IMG/VR virus record: IMGVR_UViG_3300048597_000175
Location: 1-28,146 of that record
Origin: a virus
Strand: one strand, 5' to 3'
Length of the DNA: 28,146 nt
Shown: one piece after another, positions 20,860 to 28,146 of the stretch
Layout of the letters: each line of letters starts with the position of its first letter
Numbering within the stretch: position 1 is the first letter of the stretch
Notes under the pieces: generated by a model
What the model saw: the letters and a program-made list of their open reading frames with translations, nothing else
Databases searched by the model: none
Told to the model about the DNA's origin: nothing
Translations under genes and position numbers: made by a program

Positions 20860-23800
20860 ATGGCGCAACTTGCGGTCACGGGTGGCGGCGCCGTCATTGG
20901 CGGCGTCGCTGGCTTCCTGGTCGGCGGGCCTGCCGGCGCCTTCACGGGCGCGCAGATCGGCTGGGCGATCGGCGGCATCGCCGGCGCGCTGCTGTTCCCG
21001 CCGAAGGGCACCGACCAGTCCGGCCCGCGCCTGGGCGACCTGTCGGTCCAGACCAGCGGCTATGGCGTGCCGATCCCGGTGGTGGCGGTGCGCGCCAAGC
21101 TGGCCGGCAACGTCATTTGGAAGACCGACATCGAGGAACGCAAGTCGACCCGCCGGCAGGGCAAGGGCGGCGGCGGGCCGAAGATCACCGAATACAGCTA
21201 CTTCCTGTCGTGGGCGGTCGGGCTGTGTGAATGGCTGATCCCGCCGACGAACCCGGGCGTCCTGCGCATCTGGCTGGACGACAAGCTGGTCTACGACACC
21301 ACCGGCGGGTCGGAGGTCGTGCAGATCCCCGGCCTCACCTGGCGCTTCTACGGCGGCACCGAGACGCAGTTCCCCGACCCGCTGATCGAGGCGACGGTCG
21401 GCAGCACCGAGGCGCCAGCACATCGCGGCCTGGCCTACATCGTGTTCGAGGACGTTCCGCTGGATCGGTTCGGCGGGCGCATGCCGAATGTGACGGTCGA
21501 GCTGGCCGCCGAAATACAGCGCACCTTCCCCGAGGTCACCGCCACCCCGCCGGCGACGCCGCTGTGGGATTCGCAGTTCAGCAATCGCGTCTACAACTTC
21601 GCCGCCTCGCTCAACAACAACGTGGCGGTCGACTATGCCCGCGGCCGGATCTACGAGGGCCGCCGCCGCACCACCGGCGCGATCGGCACGCCCGCAGACG
21701 AACTGATCCGCGTCTACGACCTGCTGACCATGCAGACCCTGGGCGAGTTCCAATATGACCGGGTGTGCGCGCCGCTGACGGGCGGCACGGGCAGCCTGAA
21801 CGGCCTGGGCTGCGCCATCCTGCATGTCGGCGCCGACGGCTTCCTGTACGTCGCGGGCGGCACGGCCACGCATGTGCCTGTGGTGAAGGTCGACCCTGAC
21901 CGCATGGCGGCCGTGGACTTTTATGGCACGTCGATCGACGGCGGGCCGACGACCTTTGCCGGTTCGCTCGGCGCCTATCTCACGGCCCCTGTGGCGCTCT
22001 ACAGCTTCCAGGTGCCGCGGCTGGCCGCGACGCCGCGGACCTTCCTCGCCGGCGTCGGGAACTTCGGCGGCTGCGTCATCATCGACGCCGACCGCATGGA
22101 ATATGTGTGGGGGGACCGCAGCGTATCCGTGGACCCCGAAGGGTTCTTCGGCGTCGGCGCGCTATCCGTCGATCACAGCGTGAAAGTTGTGCCTGGCGCC
22201 GTGACGCCCAGCGGCACCGATGTGTGGGTCATCCGCGCGAGCGGCACCGTCGGGACGCCCGAAGTCTACATCAGCCGCGTGCGCGTGACCTCGGGGGCCG
22301 CGAACCTCGGCGGCGGCGCCGCGATGGGCGTCACGCGCACCGACTACGATGCGGTCAACGTCCCGTCGGAGGTCGACAACAGCAGCAACGCCGCCTTCGT
22401 GCAGAGCGCGTTCTACGACCCAGGCGACGACACGCTGGTCATCACCATTGCGGGGCTTATCGCATCCTTCCAGCGCAGCCGCTTCTCGACGTTCAAGTGG
22501 GCGCAGGGCACCGGGCCGATCTGGACCGTGGTCGACCATGCTGGCTTCCAGCAGGACGACCCGCGTGGCGATGCCGGCCGGCTGCTGTCCGGCCTGTGGG
22601 GGCGCGGCGGCAACCTGGTTCTGCAGCCCGGGACAGGCGACACGGTGGTGAACGCGACCGGCGCCACATGGCGGCAGACCGTGGCGTGGCTGGACGAGCA
22701 GCAGGCGGTGATCGGGTGGAAGGACACCGCCCGGCTGCCGGTCAAGCGGTTCCTGACCCGCGCCGCGCCGGCGAACCTGACGGTTGCGGATGTGGTCGAG
22801 GCACTGTGCCTGCGTGCCGGCCTGTCCCTGTCGGATATCGACACGACCGCGCTGTCGGGTGACGCCCTGCGCGGCTACACGCTGGCCCGCCCCATGGCGG
22901 CGCGCGACGCGATCACCCCACTGGCCTCGGCCTTCCTGTTCGATGCTGTGGAACAGGACGACGTGCTGGTGTTCCGCAAGCGGGCCGGCGCATCGGTCGC
23001 GACCGTCCCCTACGCCGACCTGGTGCGCGAAGAACCCGATTCCAGCGTGATCGAGGAACAGCGCGCCCAGGACGCGGATCTTCCGCGCGAGGTCACCGTG
23101 CGCTTCGCCGACATCGAGCGGGGGTGGGAACAGAACGCGCAGTCCTGGCGGCGCCCGCTGAGCCCGACCGCCACCATGACCAGCCGCGGCGCGGCGGCGA
23201 TCGACCTGCCGATGCCGCTCACGGTGACGGAGGGCAAGACCATCGCCCGGCGGCAGTGCATCGCGGTATGGCGCGAGCGCACCCGGATGTCGTTCAGCCT
23301 CGGGCCGAAGTTCGCCCGGCTGGTGCCGACCGACGTCATCACGGTCGGCGCGCGAGACGGCGCGAGCATCCGGTGCCGCGTGCTGAACGTGCAGCTCGGC
23401 GCCAACTGGATCACGCGCATCGAGGCCGTGACGGAAGATGCGGCGGTGTACGGCCTGACGGCCTCCGGCGATGGCGGCAGCGCCTGGGACGAGCCGGAGA
23501 TGCCGCTGCCCTACTATGTGCGGCTCGACCTGCCGGACCTGGCGCTGGTCGAGGACAACGACGACCTCGGGCAAGGTGCCCTGCGCGAGTACGCCTTCGC
23601 CTGCGCCTATGACGGGTCGCGATTCCGCGGCGTGCGCGTGGTGCGCAGCGCGGATGGGTCGGCGTGGGATGACCTCGACGTTATCGCCACCGCATCGACC
23701 TGGGGGACGGTGCTGACCGCGCCCACGGCACCCGCGACGCCCTGGACGTGGGATGAGGCGGGCAGGATTGCCGTGCGCCTGTCGGATGGCGATCTGGACA

Positions 23801-24465
23801 GCGCGACCGACCTGGAGGTGCTCAACGGCGCGAACCGGGCCGCGCTGGTCAGCAGCGACGGCTCGGCCGAGATCATCCAATTCCGCACTGCCACGCTCGA
23901 GGCCGATGGGTCCTACACCCTGACCGGGCTGCTGCGCGGCCGGCGCGGTACCGAAGACAGGATCGCGTCCCGGCGGGCAGGTGACGGCTTCATCCTGCTG
24001 GATGGGACGCGGCTGCCATTCTCTGCGCAGCTGGGCGACCAGGCCGCCACGCGGTTCCACCGCGCGCTGACCGTGTTCGAGAGCGTCGACACCGCCCGCA
24101 CGACGGTGACCAAGACCGCCCGCGGCCGGGCCGAAAAGCCCTACGCACCGGCCTACATCCGCGGCAGCCGCGACGGCGGGCTGAACCTGTCCATCACATG
24201 GCTGCGCCGCACGCGGATCGGTGGGGAATGGCTGGACGGCACCGGCACCGTGCAGCTTGGCGAGGGGACCGAAGCCTATGAGGTCGACGTGATGAGCGGC
24301 GGCACGGTGGTGCGCACCATCGGCAGCCTGTCGTCTCCGGCGGCCACCTACCCGGCATCGCAGCAGGTGACCGACTTCGGTGGTGCGCAGGCCAGCGTGA
24401 CCGTCCGCGTCTACCAGATCAGCAGCATCGTGGGCCGCGGCATCGCGGCGGAGGCGACCATATGA
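20860..24465 (+). CDS. Tail tip 'megatron' / host-specificity protein (GTA gp15-like)
   Basis: At 1201 residues this is the largest product. It begins with a glycine-rich hydrophobic stretch (AVIGGVAGFLVGGPAGAFTG, about 10-48), then SGPRLGDLSVQTSGYGVPIP, the usual start of gp15/J-type proteins. Residues about 60-225 form the hub-like part with PNVTVELAAEI. About 237-610 looks like an inserted beta-propeller-like region (AVDYARGRIYEG, FLYVAGGTATHVPVVKVDPD, then GCVIIDADRMEYVWG). From 630, RFLTRAAPANLTVADVVEAL starts the Phage-tail_3 domain, and YTLTGLLRGRRGTEDR near 1020 is the conserved C-terminal motif. It contacts the host surface and caps the tail. Confidence 0.93.
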   Translation: MAQLAVTGGGAVIGGVAGFLVGGPAGAFTGAQIGWAIGGIAGALLFPPKGTDQSGPRLGDLSVQTSGYGVPIPVVAVRAKLAGNVIWKTDIEERKSTRRQGKGGGGPKITEYSYFLSWAVGLCEWLIPPTNPGVLRIWLDDKLVYDTTGGSEVVQIPGLTWRFYGGTETQFPDPLIEATVGSTEAPAHRGLAYIVFEDVPLDRFGGRMPNVTVELAAEIQRTFPEVTATPPATPLWDSQFSNRVYNFAASLNNNVAVDYARGRIYEGRRRTTGAIGTPADELIRVYDLLTMQTLGEFQYDRVCAPLTGGTGSLNGLGCAILHVGADGFLYVAGGTATHVPVVKVDPDRMAAVDFYGTSIDGGPTTFAGSLGAYLTAPVALYSFQVPRLAATPRTFLAGVGNFGGCVIIDADRMEYVWGDRSVSVDPEGFFGVGALSVDHSVKVVPGAVTPSGTDVWVIRASGTVGTPEVYISRVRVTSGAANLGGGAAMGVTRTDYDAVNVPSEVDNSSNAAFVQSAFYDPGDDTLVITIAGLIASFQRSRFSTFKWAQGTGPIWTVVDHAGFQQDDPRGDAGRLLSGLWGRGGNLVLQPGTGDTVVNATGATWRQTVAWLDEQQAVIGWKDTARLPVKRFLTRAAPANLTVADVVEALCLRAGLSLSDIDTTALSGDALRGYTLARPMAARDAITPLASAFLFDAVEQDDVLVFRKRAGASVATVPYADLVREEPDSSVIEEQRAQDADLPREVTVRFADIERGWEQNAQSWRRPLSPTATMTSRGAAAIDLPMPLTVTEGKTIARRQCIAVWRERTRMSFSLGPKFARLVPTDVITVGARDGASIRCRVLNVQLGANWITRIEAVTEDAAVYGLTASGDGGSAWDEPEMPLPYYVRLDLPDLALVEDNDDLGQGALREYAFACAYDGSRFRGVRVVRSADGSAWDDLDVIATASTWGTVLTAPTAPATPWTWDEAGRIAVRLSDGDLDSATDLEVLNGANRAALVSSDGSAEIIQFRTATLEADGSYTLTGLLRGRRGTEDRIASRRAGDGFILLDGTRLPFSAQLGDQAATRFHRALTVFESVDTARTTVTKTARGRAEKPYAPAYIRGSRDGGLNLSITWLRRTRIGGEWLDGTGTVQLGEGTEAYEVDVMSGGTVVRTIGSLSSPAATYPASQQVTDFGGAQASVTVRVYQISSIVGRGIAAEATI

Positions 24466-25187
24466 GCGGCACCGCCAACCTGAACGCGCCCTTCATCCAG
24501 GCGGCGCAAAACCAGAAGGAAGTCACCGCGAACGCGGCATTCGCGCGCTTCGATGGCGCGATCACCGACACGCTCGCCCTGTCGGTGGCGGCAAGCGGCA
24601 TCTCGCCGGGCGCCGAGGAAGTCCGCGCGGCCTTCCGCATCCTGATCAGCGGCGCGACGACGGCCGGGCGGCAACTCTCGCTGCCGGTGATCGAGAAGCC
24701 GACATGGATCAGCCTGACCGCCGCCAGCACCAAGTCCATCGAGGTCGTGCGGGGCACGACCATCTTCACGCTCTATCCCGGCGCCAGCATGTTGGTCGTC
24801 ACCGACGGCACCACCAACGGGATGATTCGGCTGGCCGAGCACGGGCTCGACGTCAGCCGCCTGTGGGTCCGCGGCGCGCCTTCGTCGAGTGAGCTCCTGG
24901 CGCGGTTCAAGGTGCAGGAGCCGACCGTGCTTCTGCCCGACCTCATGGGGTGGGACGTGGGCGCGGACATCGCGGCGACAGGCACCAGCGTCTTCGACGT
25001 GCGCAAGAACGGCACGACGGTCGGCACCGTCACCTTCGCTGCGGCGGCCACCGTGCCGACCTATGCCACCACCAGCAACGCGGCGCAGTCCTTCGCCGCA
25101 GGCGATTACATCGACCTGCGCGCGCCGTCCTCGGTCGACGCCACGCTGTCGAACATCTTCTTCCGCATGCTGCTGATCAGGAGCTGA
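24462..25187 (+). CDS. Putative tail appendage protein (DUF2793-like N-terminus)
   Basis: It is coupled to the megatron gene by ATGA; 241 residues. The first 40 residues (ANLNAPFIQAAQNQKEVTAN, then AAFARFDGAITDTLAL) resemble the start of DUF2793 tail proteins, of the pattern 'NLPYIxxAQAQKxVTxNEAL'. About 85-130 is a beta-rich middle (WISLTAASTKSIEVVRGTTI). The last 100 (GTSVFDVRKNGTTVGTVTFA, then YIDLRAPSSVDATLSNIFFR) is a separate beta domain like those that end receptor-binding proteins. A role in host recognition is inferred from position and domain type. Confidence 0.75.
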   Translation: MSGTANLNAPFIQAAQNQKEVTANAAFARFDGAITDTLALSVAASGISPGAEEVRAAFRILISGATTAGRQLSLPVIEKPTWISLTAASTKSIEVVRGTTIFTLYPGASMLVVTDGTTNGMIRLAEHGLDVSRLWVRGAPSSSELLARFKVQEPTVLLPDLMGWDVGADIAATGTSVFDVRKNGTTVGTVTFAAAATVPTYATTSNAAQSFAAGDYIDLRAPSSVDATLSNIFFRMLLIRS

Positions 25188-25189
25188 CC

Positions 25190-25597
25190 ATGACGCTGCA
25201 ATTCTCCACGGCCGTCCGCAACGATATGCTCGACGCCATCGAGATCGAGATCGGCACGGGTCCGGTCTTGCGCATCCTGTCCGGGGCGAAGCCGGCGAAT
25301 TGCGCGGCGGCTCAGACCGGCACCGTCCTGGCAGAAATGAGCCTGCCGTCCGACTGGATGCTCGCCGCGGCATCGGGGGTCAAGGCGAAGGACGGCACCT
25401 GGTCGGACCTGAGCGCCAATGCCAGCGGCACGGCGGGCTACTTCCGCATCTACGACAGCACCATCTCGACCTGCCACATCCAGGGCGAATGCACCGACAC
25501 GGGCGGCGGCGGGCCGATGAAGCTCTCGACGCTCGCCGTGGTCGCCACCGAACCGGTGACGGTGGCGTCGTTCACGCTGACCGCCGGCAACGCATAG
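25190..25597 (+). CDS. Small tail-associated protein, unknown family
   Basis: ATG 25190 follows the previous stop by two bases and gives 135 residues; the same frame is open upstream but is antiparallel to coding there. The run LQFSTAVRNDMLDAIEIEIG, TGPVLRILSGAKPANCAAAQ and then MKLSTLAVVATEPVTVASFT, ending LTAGNA, is a pattern I know from many alphaproteobacterial phage genomes, always in the tail-tip region and annotated as hypothetical. Beta structure is predicted throughout. The DTGGGGPM loop and the TLTAGN end appear typical. Its job in the tail tip is not known. Confidence 0.8.
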   Translation: MTLQFSTAVRNDMLDAIEIEIGTGPVLRILSGAKPANCAAAQTGTVLAEMSLPSDWMLAAASGVKAKDGTWSDLSANASGTAGYFRIYDSTISTCHIQGECTDTGGGGPMKLSTLAVVATEPVTVASFTLTAGNA

Positions 25598-25613
25598 CGC
25601 AGGGCCTGCTGCC

Positions 25614-26993
25614 GTGGCCGCCGTTACCATCGAGGTCGCCGAAGACTTCTCGATCGCGCGCAACGCGAACACGATCGGTTCACCGGAATGGGTGTCGGTC
25701 ACGGGCGGCGGCGCCGATATTGTGCCGTGCCCTTCGGGGTTCGGCTGGGCGCTGTCGCAGGACACCAGTGTCGCGACCGATCATTCCATTCAGCGCAACA
25801 TCATCACTGCGCGCAATGGCATGGGCTTCGCTGCGATGCTCACGCTGGACATGCCGTCCGGCGACACGACATGGCGGCCGATCTATCGCGCGTTCCTGAA
25901 CGCTGCGGCGCCTTCGCTGTGGTTCCGCTACCAGCCCAGCACGAACACCTTCAAGGTCGCCTACGTCAACACGGGCAGCGAAACCGACGTCGCCGGGGCG
26001 ACGTTCTCCGGCCCGGCGGACCCGACGCAGCCCTTCCACGTCGCGATCGAGGTGACGCGGTCTGCCACGGTGGGCACCGTCAAGGCGTGGCTGGACGGCA
26101 CGCAGGTGCTGAATCTGTCGGGCGTCAACACCGGCAACAACGCGAACACCTTCAACCGGCAGATATTCTACGCGCCCACCAGCACGGGCGCCGGGCAGAC
26201 CACGATGGGCAACGTGCTCGCGTGGAACACGGCTTCGTACAGCTGGGATGGAACCCGGAAGGTGATCCAGCGCCTGGCGCCTGTGCTTGATGTCGGCGCA
26301 TCGGGATGGAGTGGGTCGGCGCCCTACTGGGAGAAGCTGGACGACACCACGACCAGCACGCAATCCAATACGAATGGCAGCATCCGGGTGGTGCTCGCCA
26401 ACATGACGATTGAGCCGGAGGAAGTCTTCGGCCTCTGGGTCTATTGGCGGCCAGCGTCGGGTTCCGGGTTCAGCACGCTGCACGAGCCGTCCTATGACCA
26501 TGTCGGCTCAACCTTCACCGGCATCAATGCCTTCGCGCGGGAATACATCGCGGGGCCGAACTCGGGCGGCGACTGGACGCAATCCAGGCTAAATGATCTC
26601 GAGCTGTCGTTCACGCGGAACGGCTCTGGGACGCTCGATATTCCCTACGGCCACATCCTGGTGCTGCACTCGGTCGAGATCGCCGGGCCACCGACCGGCA
26701 ATTTGGCCGAGACATTGGATGGCGCGACCCTCGACGCGCTGACGAACCTCACGGCCGCGGCTGAGCTCGCGGTCACCCTGGACGATACCGCGCTGGCATC
26801 GTCGGTGCAGGTGACGGGCAACATCGTCGTTGATGCGGAGATCGCCCTTGATGGCGTGACCCTGGCGTCGGTGGTGCAGCTGAATGTTGTCGGCGTGCTG
26901 GGCGAGACGCTGGACGATGTGTCGGCGGGGTCGTTCGCCATCGTGGGTAGTCTGGGGCCGTTCACGCGGTGGCCTCTGATCGTCGTGAATTGA
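25614..26993 (+). CDS. Tail appendage protein with lectin-like domain and C-terminal repeats
   Basis: The likely start is GTG 25614 (no nearby ATG, weak AGGGC ribosome site); 459 residues. Residues 15-215 have a concanavalin A-like pattern: FHVAIEVTRSATVGTVKAWL followed by DGTQVLNLSG, typical of LamG/pentraxin-type domains. Residues 240-360 form a further beta domain (SIRVVLANMTIEPEEVFGLW). From about 364 the repeats LAETLDGATLDA, LAVTLDDTALAS, IALDGVTLAS and ETLDDVSAGS follow. Lectin-like domains in phage tail genes usually bind surface sugars, so receptor binding is plausible. It is the last structural gene before the membrane proteins. Confidence 0.75.
   Translation: MAAVTIEVAEDFSIARNANTIGSPEWVSVTGGGADIVPCPSGFGWALSQDTSVATDHSIQRNIITARNGMGFAAMLTLDMPSGDTTWRPIYRAFLNAAAPSLWFRYQPSTNTFKVAYVNTGSETDVAGATFSGPADPTQPFHVAIEVTRSATVGTVKAWLDGTQVLNLSGVNTGNNANTFNRQIFYAPTSTGAGQTTMGNVLAWNTASYSWDGTRKVIQRLAPVLDVGASGWSGSAPYWEKLDDTTTSTQSNTNGSIRVVLANMTIEPEEVFGLWVYWRPASGSGFSTLHEPSYDHVGSTFTGINAFAREYIAGPNSGGDWTQSRLNDLELSFTRNGSGTLDIPYGHILVLHSVEIAGPPTGNLAETLDGATLDALTNLTAAAELAVTLDDTALASSVQVTGNIVVDAEIALDGVTLASVVQLNVVGVLGETLDDVSAGSFAIVGSLGPFTRWPLIVVN
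26703..26960 (+). repeat. Degenerate 'LDD-x-TL' coding repeats
   Basis: About four units of 21-26 residues, with cores TLDGATLDA, TLDDTALAS, ALDGVTLAS and TLDDVSAGS, are encoded here. They resemble the 'TLDDATLSATG' repeats that decorate many tail proteins of alphaproteobacterial phages. Spacing between units varies. Confidence 0.7.
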
Positions 26994-27002
26994 GGGGGGG
27001 GG
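26994..27002 (+). promoter_or_regulatory. G9 tract as part of a ribosome-binding region
   Basis: Nine G follow GA at 26992-26993 and lie 6-14 bases before ATG 27008, so they can serve as a Shine-Dalgarno. The length of such a tract can change by slippage, which would alter spacing to the start. No coding frame is affected. Confidence 0.45.
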
Positions 27003-27007
27003 CAGGC

Positions 27008-27325
27008 ATGAGCGAGACGCCAGAGGACGCGCATGCGCGCAAGGTTCTGCGCTGGGATGGGACGGTGACGGCCGGGAATGTGCTGACGGCCGCCGCCATG
27101 ATCATCGCGCTGCTGGCCTGGGGCTTCCGGCTGGAGGCGGCGAACGACCGCGCGCATGACCGGCTGCTGCGGCTTGAGGCGGCGCGCGAGCGCGACGACC
27201 GCGAGACGGCCGGCACGCGCGAGTTGGTGGCAGGTATGCGGGCGGACCTGTCTGGCATTCAGCGGTCGCTAGGGCGGGTCGAGGCGCTGATCGACCAGGA
27301 ACGCCGCACGAGGGCGACGCCATGA
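27008..27325 (+). CDS. Membrane-anchored coiled-coil protein, possible lysis accessory
   Basis: The 105-residue product starts at ATG 27008 after a G-rich ribosome site. Residues about 22-43 (AGNVLTAAAMIIALLAWGF) form one membrane segment. The rest (RLEAANDRAHDRLLRLEAAR and DLSGIQRSLGRVEALIDQER) is a charged coiled coil. This layout recurs among small phage lysis-region proteins, for example holin-like or spanin-like accessory proteins. Its stop overlaps the next gene by ATGA. Identification is by layout only. Confidence 0.7.
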   Translation: MSETPEDAHARKVLRWDGTVTAGNVLTAAAMIIALLAWGFRLEAANDRAHDRLLRLEAARERDDRETAGTRELVAGMRADLSGIQRSLGRVEALIDQERRTRATP

Positions 27326-27633
27326 CCCCCGGCCTCGCCCACGCAGCCCTGGCGCTGCTGATGCAGGCGCTGGTGGCGCTGCCACTGGCCTTTGCGCTGC
27401 GCATCGATGCCGTGGCCGCGCTGCTGACCGGCGGTGTCCTGGCGGCGACGGTGGGCCTGGCGTTCGCCCTGGGGTTCTACGCGGGCCGAGAGCGCCGGCA
27501 GACCGAGGAACACTACGGCAGCAACCGCATCCCGCCCTGGTGGTGGAAGCCGCGCGCGCTGCGGGACTTCGCCTGGCCGGCGCTGGCGGTGGTGGTCGCG
27601 ACCGCGGCCGTGGCGATCGCCCGCGCCATCTGA
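27322..27633 (+). CDS. Small multi-spanning membrane protein, possible holin
   Basis: ATG 27322 overlaps the preceding stop as ATGA. The 103 residues contain three hydrophobic segments: about 6-25 (HAALALLMQALVALPLAFAL), 30-55 (AVAALLTGGVLAATVGLAFA) and 82-102 (FAWPALAVVVATAAVAIARA). A polar loop (GRERRQTEEHYGSNRIPPWW) lies between the second and third. Three short membrane spans in about 100 residues suit a class I holin, the protein that triggers host membrane opening. I do not recognise the family from sequence. A terminator-like hairpin follows. Confidence 0.72.
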   Translation: MTPGLAHAALALLMQALVALPLAFALRIDAVAALLTGGVLAATVGLAFALGFYAGRERRQTEEHYGSNRIPPWWWKPRALRDFAWPALAVVVATAAVAIARAI

Positions 27634-27637
27634 CCCT

Positions 27638-27660
27638 GCCCGGCCACGCGCCGGGCGATT
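27638..27660 (+). terminator. Weak terminator-like hairpin between membrane genes
   Basis: The perfect 7-bp repeat GCCCGGC (27638-27644) and GCCGGGC (27650-27656) has a 5-base loop, and only GATT follows. The missing T-tract suggests an mRNA stability element more than a terminator. Confidence 0.4.
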
Positions 27661-27676
27661 CCATCGGAGATCCATC

Positions 27677-28021
27677 ATGGACCTGTCCCCCGTCATGCAG
27701 GCGGCGGTGACGGCTGCGGCTGGCGCTGTCACGGCGCTGGCCGGGCTGGCGCTGGCGCGGCTGCCGCTGCTGCTGACCGCGCTGCGCGTGTGGATCGACG
27801 GATCGGACGCGACGCGCCTGCGCTTCGCGGTGGCGAACGCGGCCGAGGCGGCGATGCGTGCGGTGGAAGGCGGCCAGGCGCAGGACCGGGCGGTCGACGA
27901 GATGATGGCCTACTGCGAGGCGAACCTGCCGCGCGCGCTGGCGAGGCTGGGCACCGCACCCGAGACGCTGCGCACAATGTGCGAGGCCGCGCTGGCGCGG
28001 TTGATGGCGGGGCGTGCGTGA
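27677..28021 (+). CDS. Putative holin-like membrane protein
   Basis: The 114-residue product follows GGAG at 27666-27669. Its first 35 residues (VMQAAVTAAAGAVTALAGLA, then LARLPLLLTALRVW) are one long hydrophobic segment. The rest, LRFAVANAAEAAMRAVEGGQ followed by AQDRAVDEMMAYCEANLPRA, is an amphipathic helical part. This layout of one N-terminal membrane segment and a helical tail with 'AVxxAExA' resembles LL-H-type phage holins, though similarity is not firm. The stop shares a base with the next start (TGATG). Confidence 0.7.
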   Translation: MDLSPVMQAAVTAAAGAVTALAGLALARLPLLLTALRVWIDGSDATRLRFAVANAAEAAMRAVEGGQAQDRAVDEMMAYCEANLPRALARLGTAPETLRTMCEAALARLMAGRA

Positions 28022-28146
28022 TGCCCGCGCTGCTGCTGTCCCCCATCACGCGCTGGCTGGCGATCGGCGCCGTGCTGGCCGCCGTCGCGGGGTGGGGCGC
28101 CATCGAACGCGCCGGGCGCCAGGCCGCCCGCGCCGACGCCGCCTTC
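28021..28146 (+). CDS. Start of a membrane protein, possible Rz-like spanin (partial)
   Basis: A new frame opens at ATG 28021, sharing one base with the preceding stop, and runs to the window end for 42 codons. It reads MPALLLSPITRWLAIGAVLA, then AVAGWGAIERAGRQAARADA. One membrane segment at the N-terminus is followed by an Ala/Arg-rich helix start, as in inner-membrane spanins (Rz) of phage lysis cassettes. The fragment is too short to be sure. The endolysin is not seen in the window and may lie further on. Confidence 0.6.
   Translation, partial: MPALLLSPITRWLAIGAVLAAVAGWGAIERAGRQAARADAAF

Noticed and set aside
20038-24060. Two minus-strand frames of more than 600 codons opposite the hub, peptidase and tail tip genes
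   Set aside because: Composition typical of shadows in high-GC genes; no start context or motifs.
1-28146. tRNA genes, CRISPR arrays, insertion sequences, att sites
   Set aside because: No cloverleaf, spaced identical repeats, transposase or integrase was seen on either strand by eye.

Overview
The window reads as most of a tailed-phage genome, probably a prophage, in a GC-rich alphaproteobacterium. All supported genes lie on the + strand and are packed almost without gaps. Clues to the host are a DnaB C-terminus of alphaproteobacterial type, a GapR (DUF2312) homologue, and a baseplate set (DUF2460, DUF2163, NlpC/P60, 'megatron' protein) of the kind found in the Rhodobacter capsulatus gene transfer agent. 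The high GC content would suit Rhodospirillales/Acetobacteraceae, but the genus cannot be fixed from this sequence. No integrase, repressor, att site, tRNA or CRISPR was found, so the prophage state is inferred.

Layout. 1-2412 is the replication/control region: the tail end of a DnaB helicase, a small helix-turn-helix protein, GapR, a replication-initiator-like protein whose gene carries a dense set of GGTTTCC/GGAAACC repeats (candidate internal origin), and a probable regulator. 2413-2683 is the only sizeable gene-free stretch. It holds a terminator-like hairpin and a cluster of six CTAG sites, and is where a cos site would be expected. 2684-7312 is packaging: Nu1-like TerS, GpA-family TerL, gpW-like joining protein and lambda-type portal. 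7312-10333 holds six small genes of unknown function, mostly predicted beta-rich, inserted between portal and protease. 10369-12755 encodes a ClpP-like protease fused to the major capsid protein, with a strong internal start, followed by a DUF2190 decoration protein. 12855-14236 is a glycosyltransferase-methyltransferase pair set off by a hairpin. 14233-16548 encodes head-tail completion proteins and the tail tube. 16548-17266 is a tail-assembly chaperone pair joined by a textbook -1 frameshift signal. 17263-24465 carries the tape measure and GTA-like baseplate. 24462-26993 holds tail-tip/appendage proteins. 27008-28146 is a run of four small membrane proteins, probably the lysis module, cut by the window end.

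The genes together specify a siphovirus with a lambda-like head and packaging machine and a GTA-like tail tip. The most noteworthy items are the complete -1 frameshift signal (slippery site, 6-nt spacer, 13-bp stem), the repeat array inside the replication gene, the nested start in the protease-capsid fusion, the CTAG cluster before terS, the sugar/methyl-transfer pair in the middle of the morphogenesis operon, and the unexplained six-gene insert after the portal.
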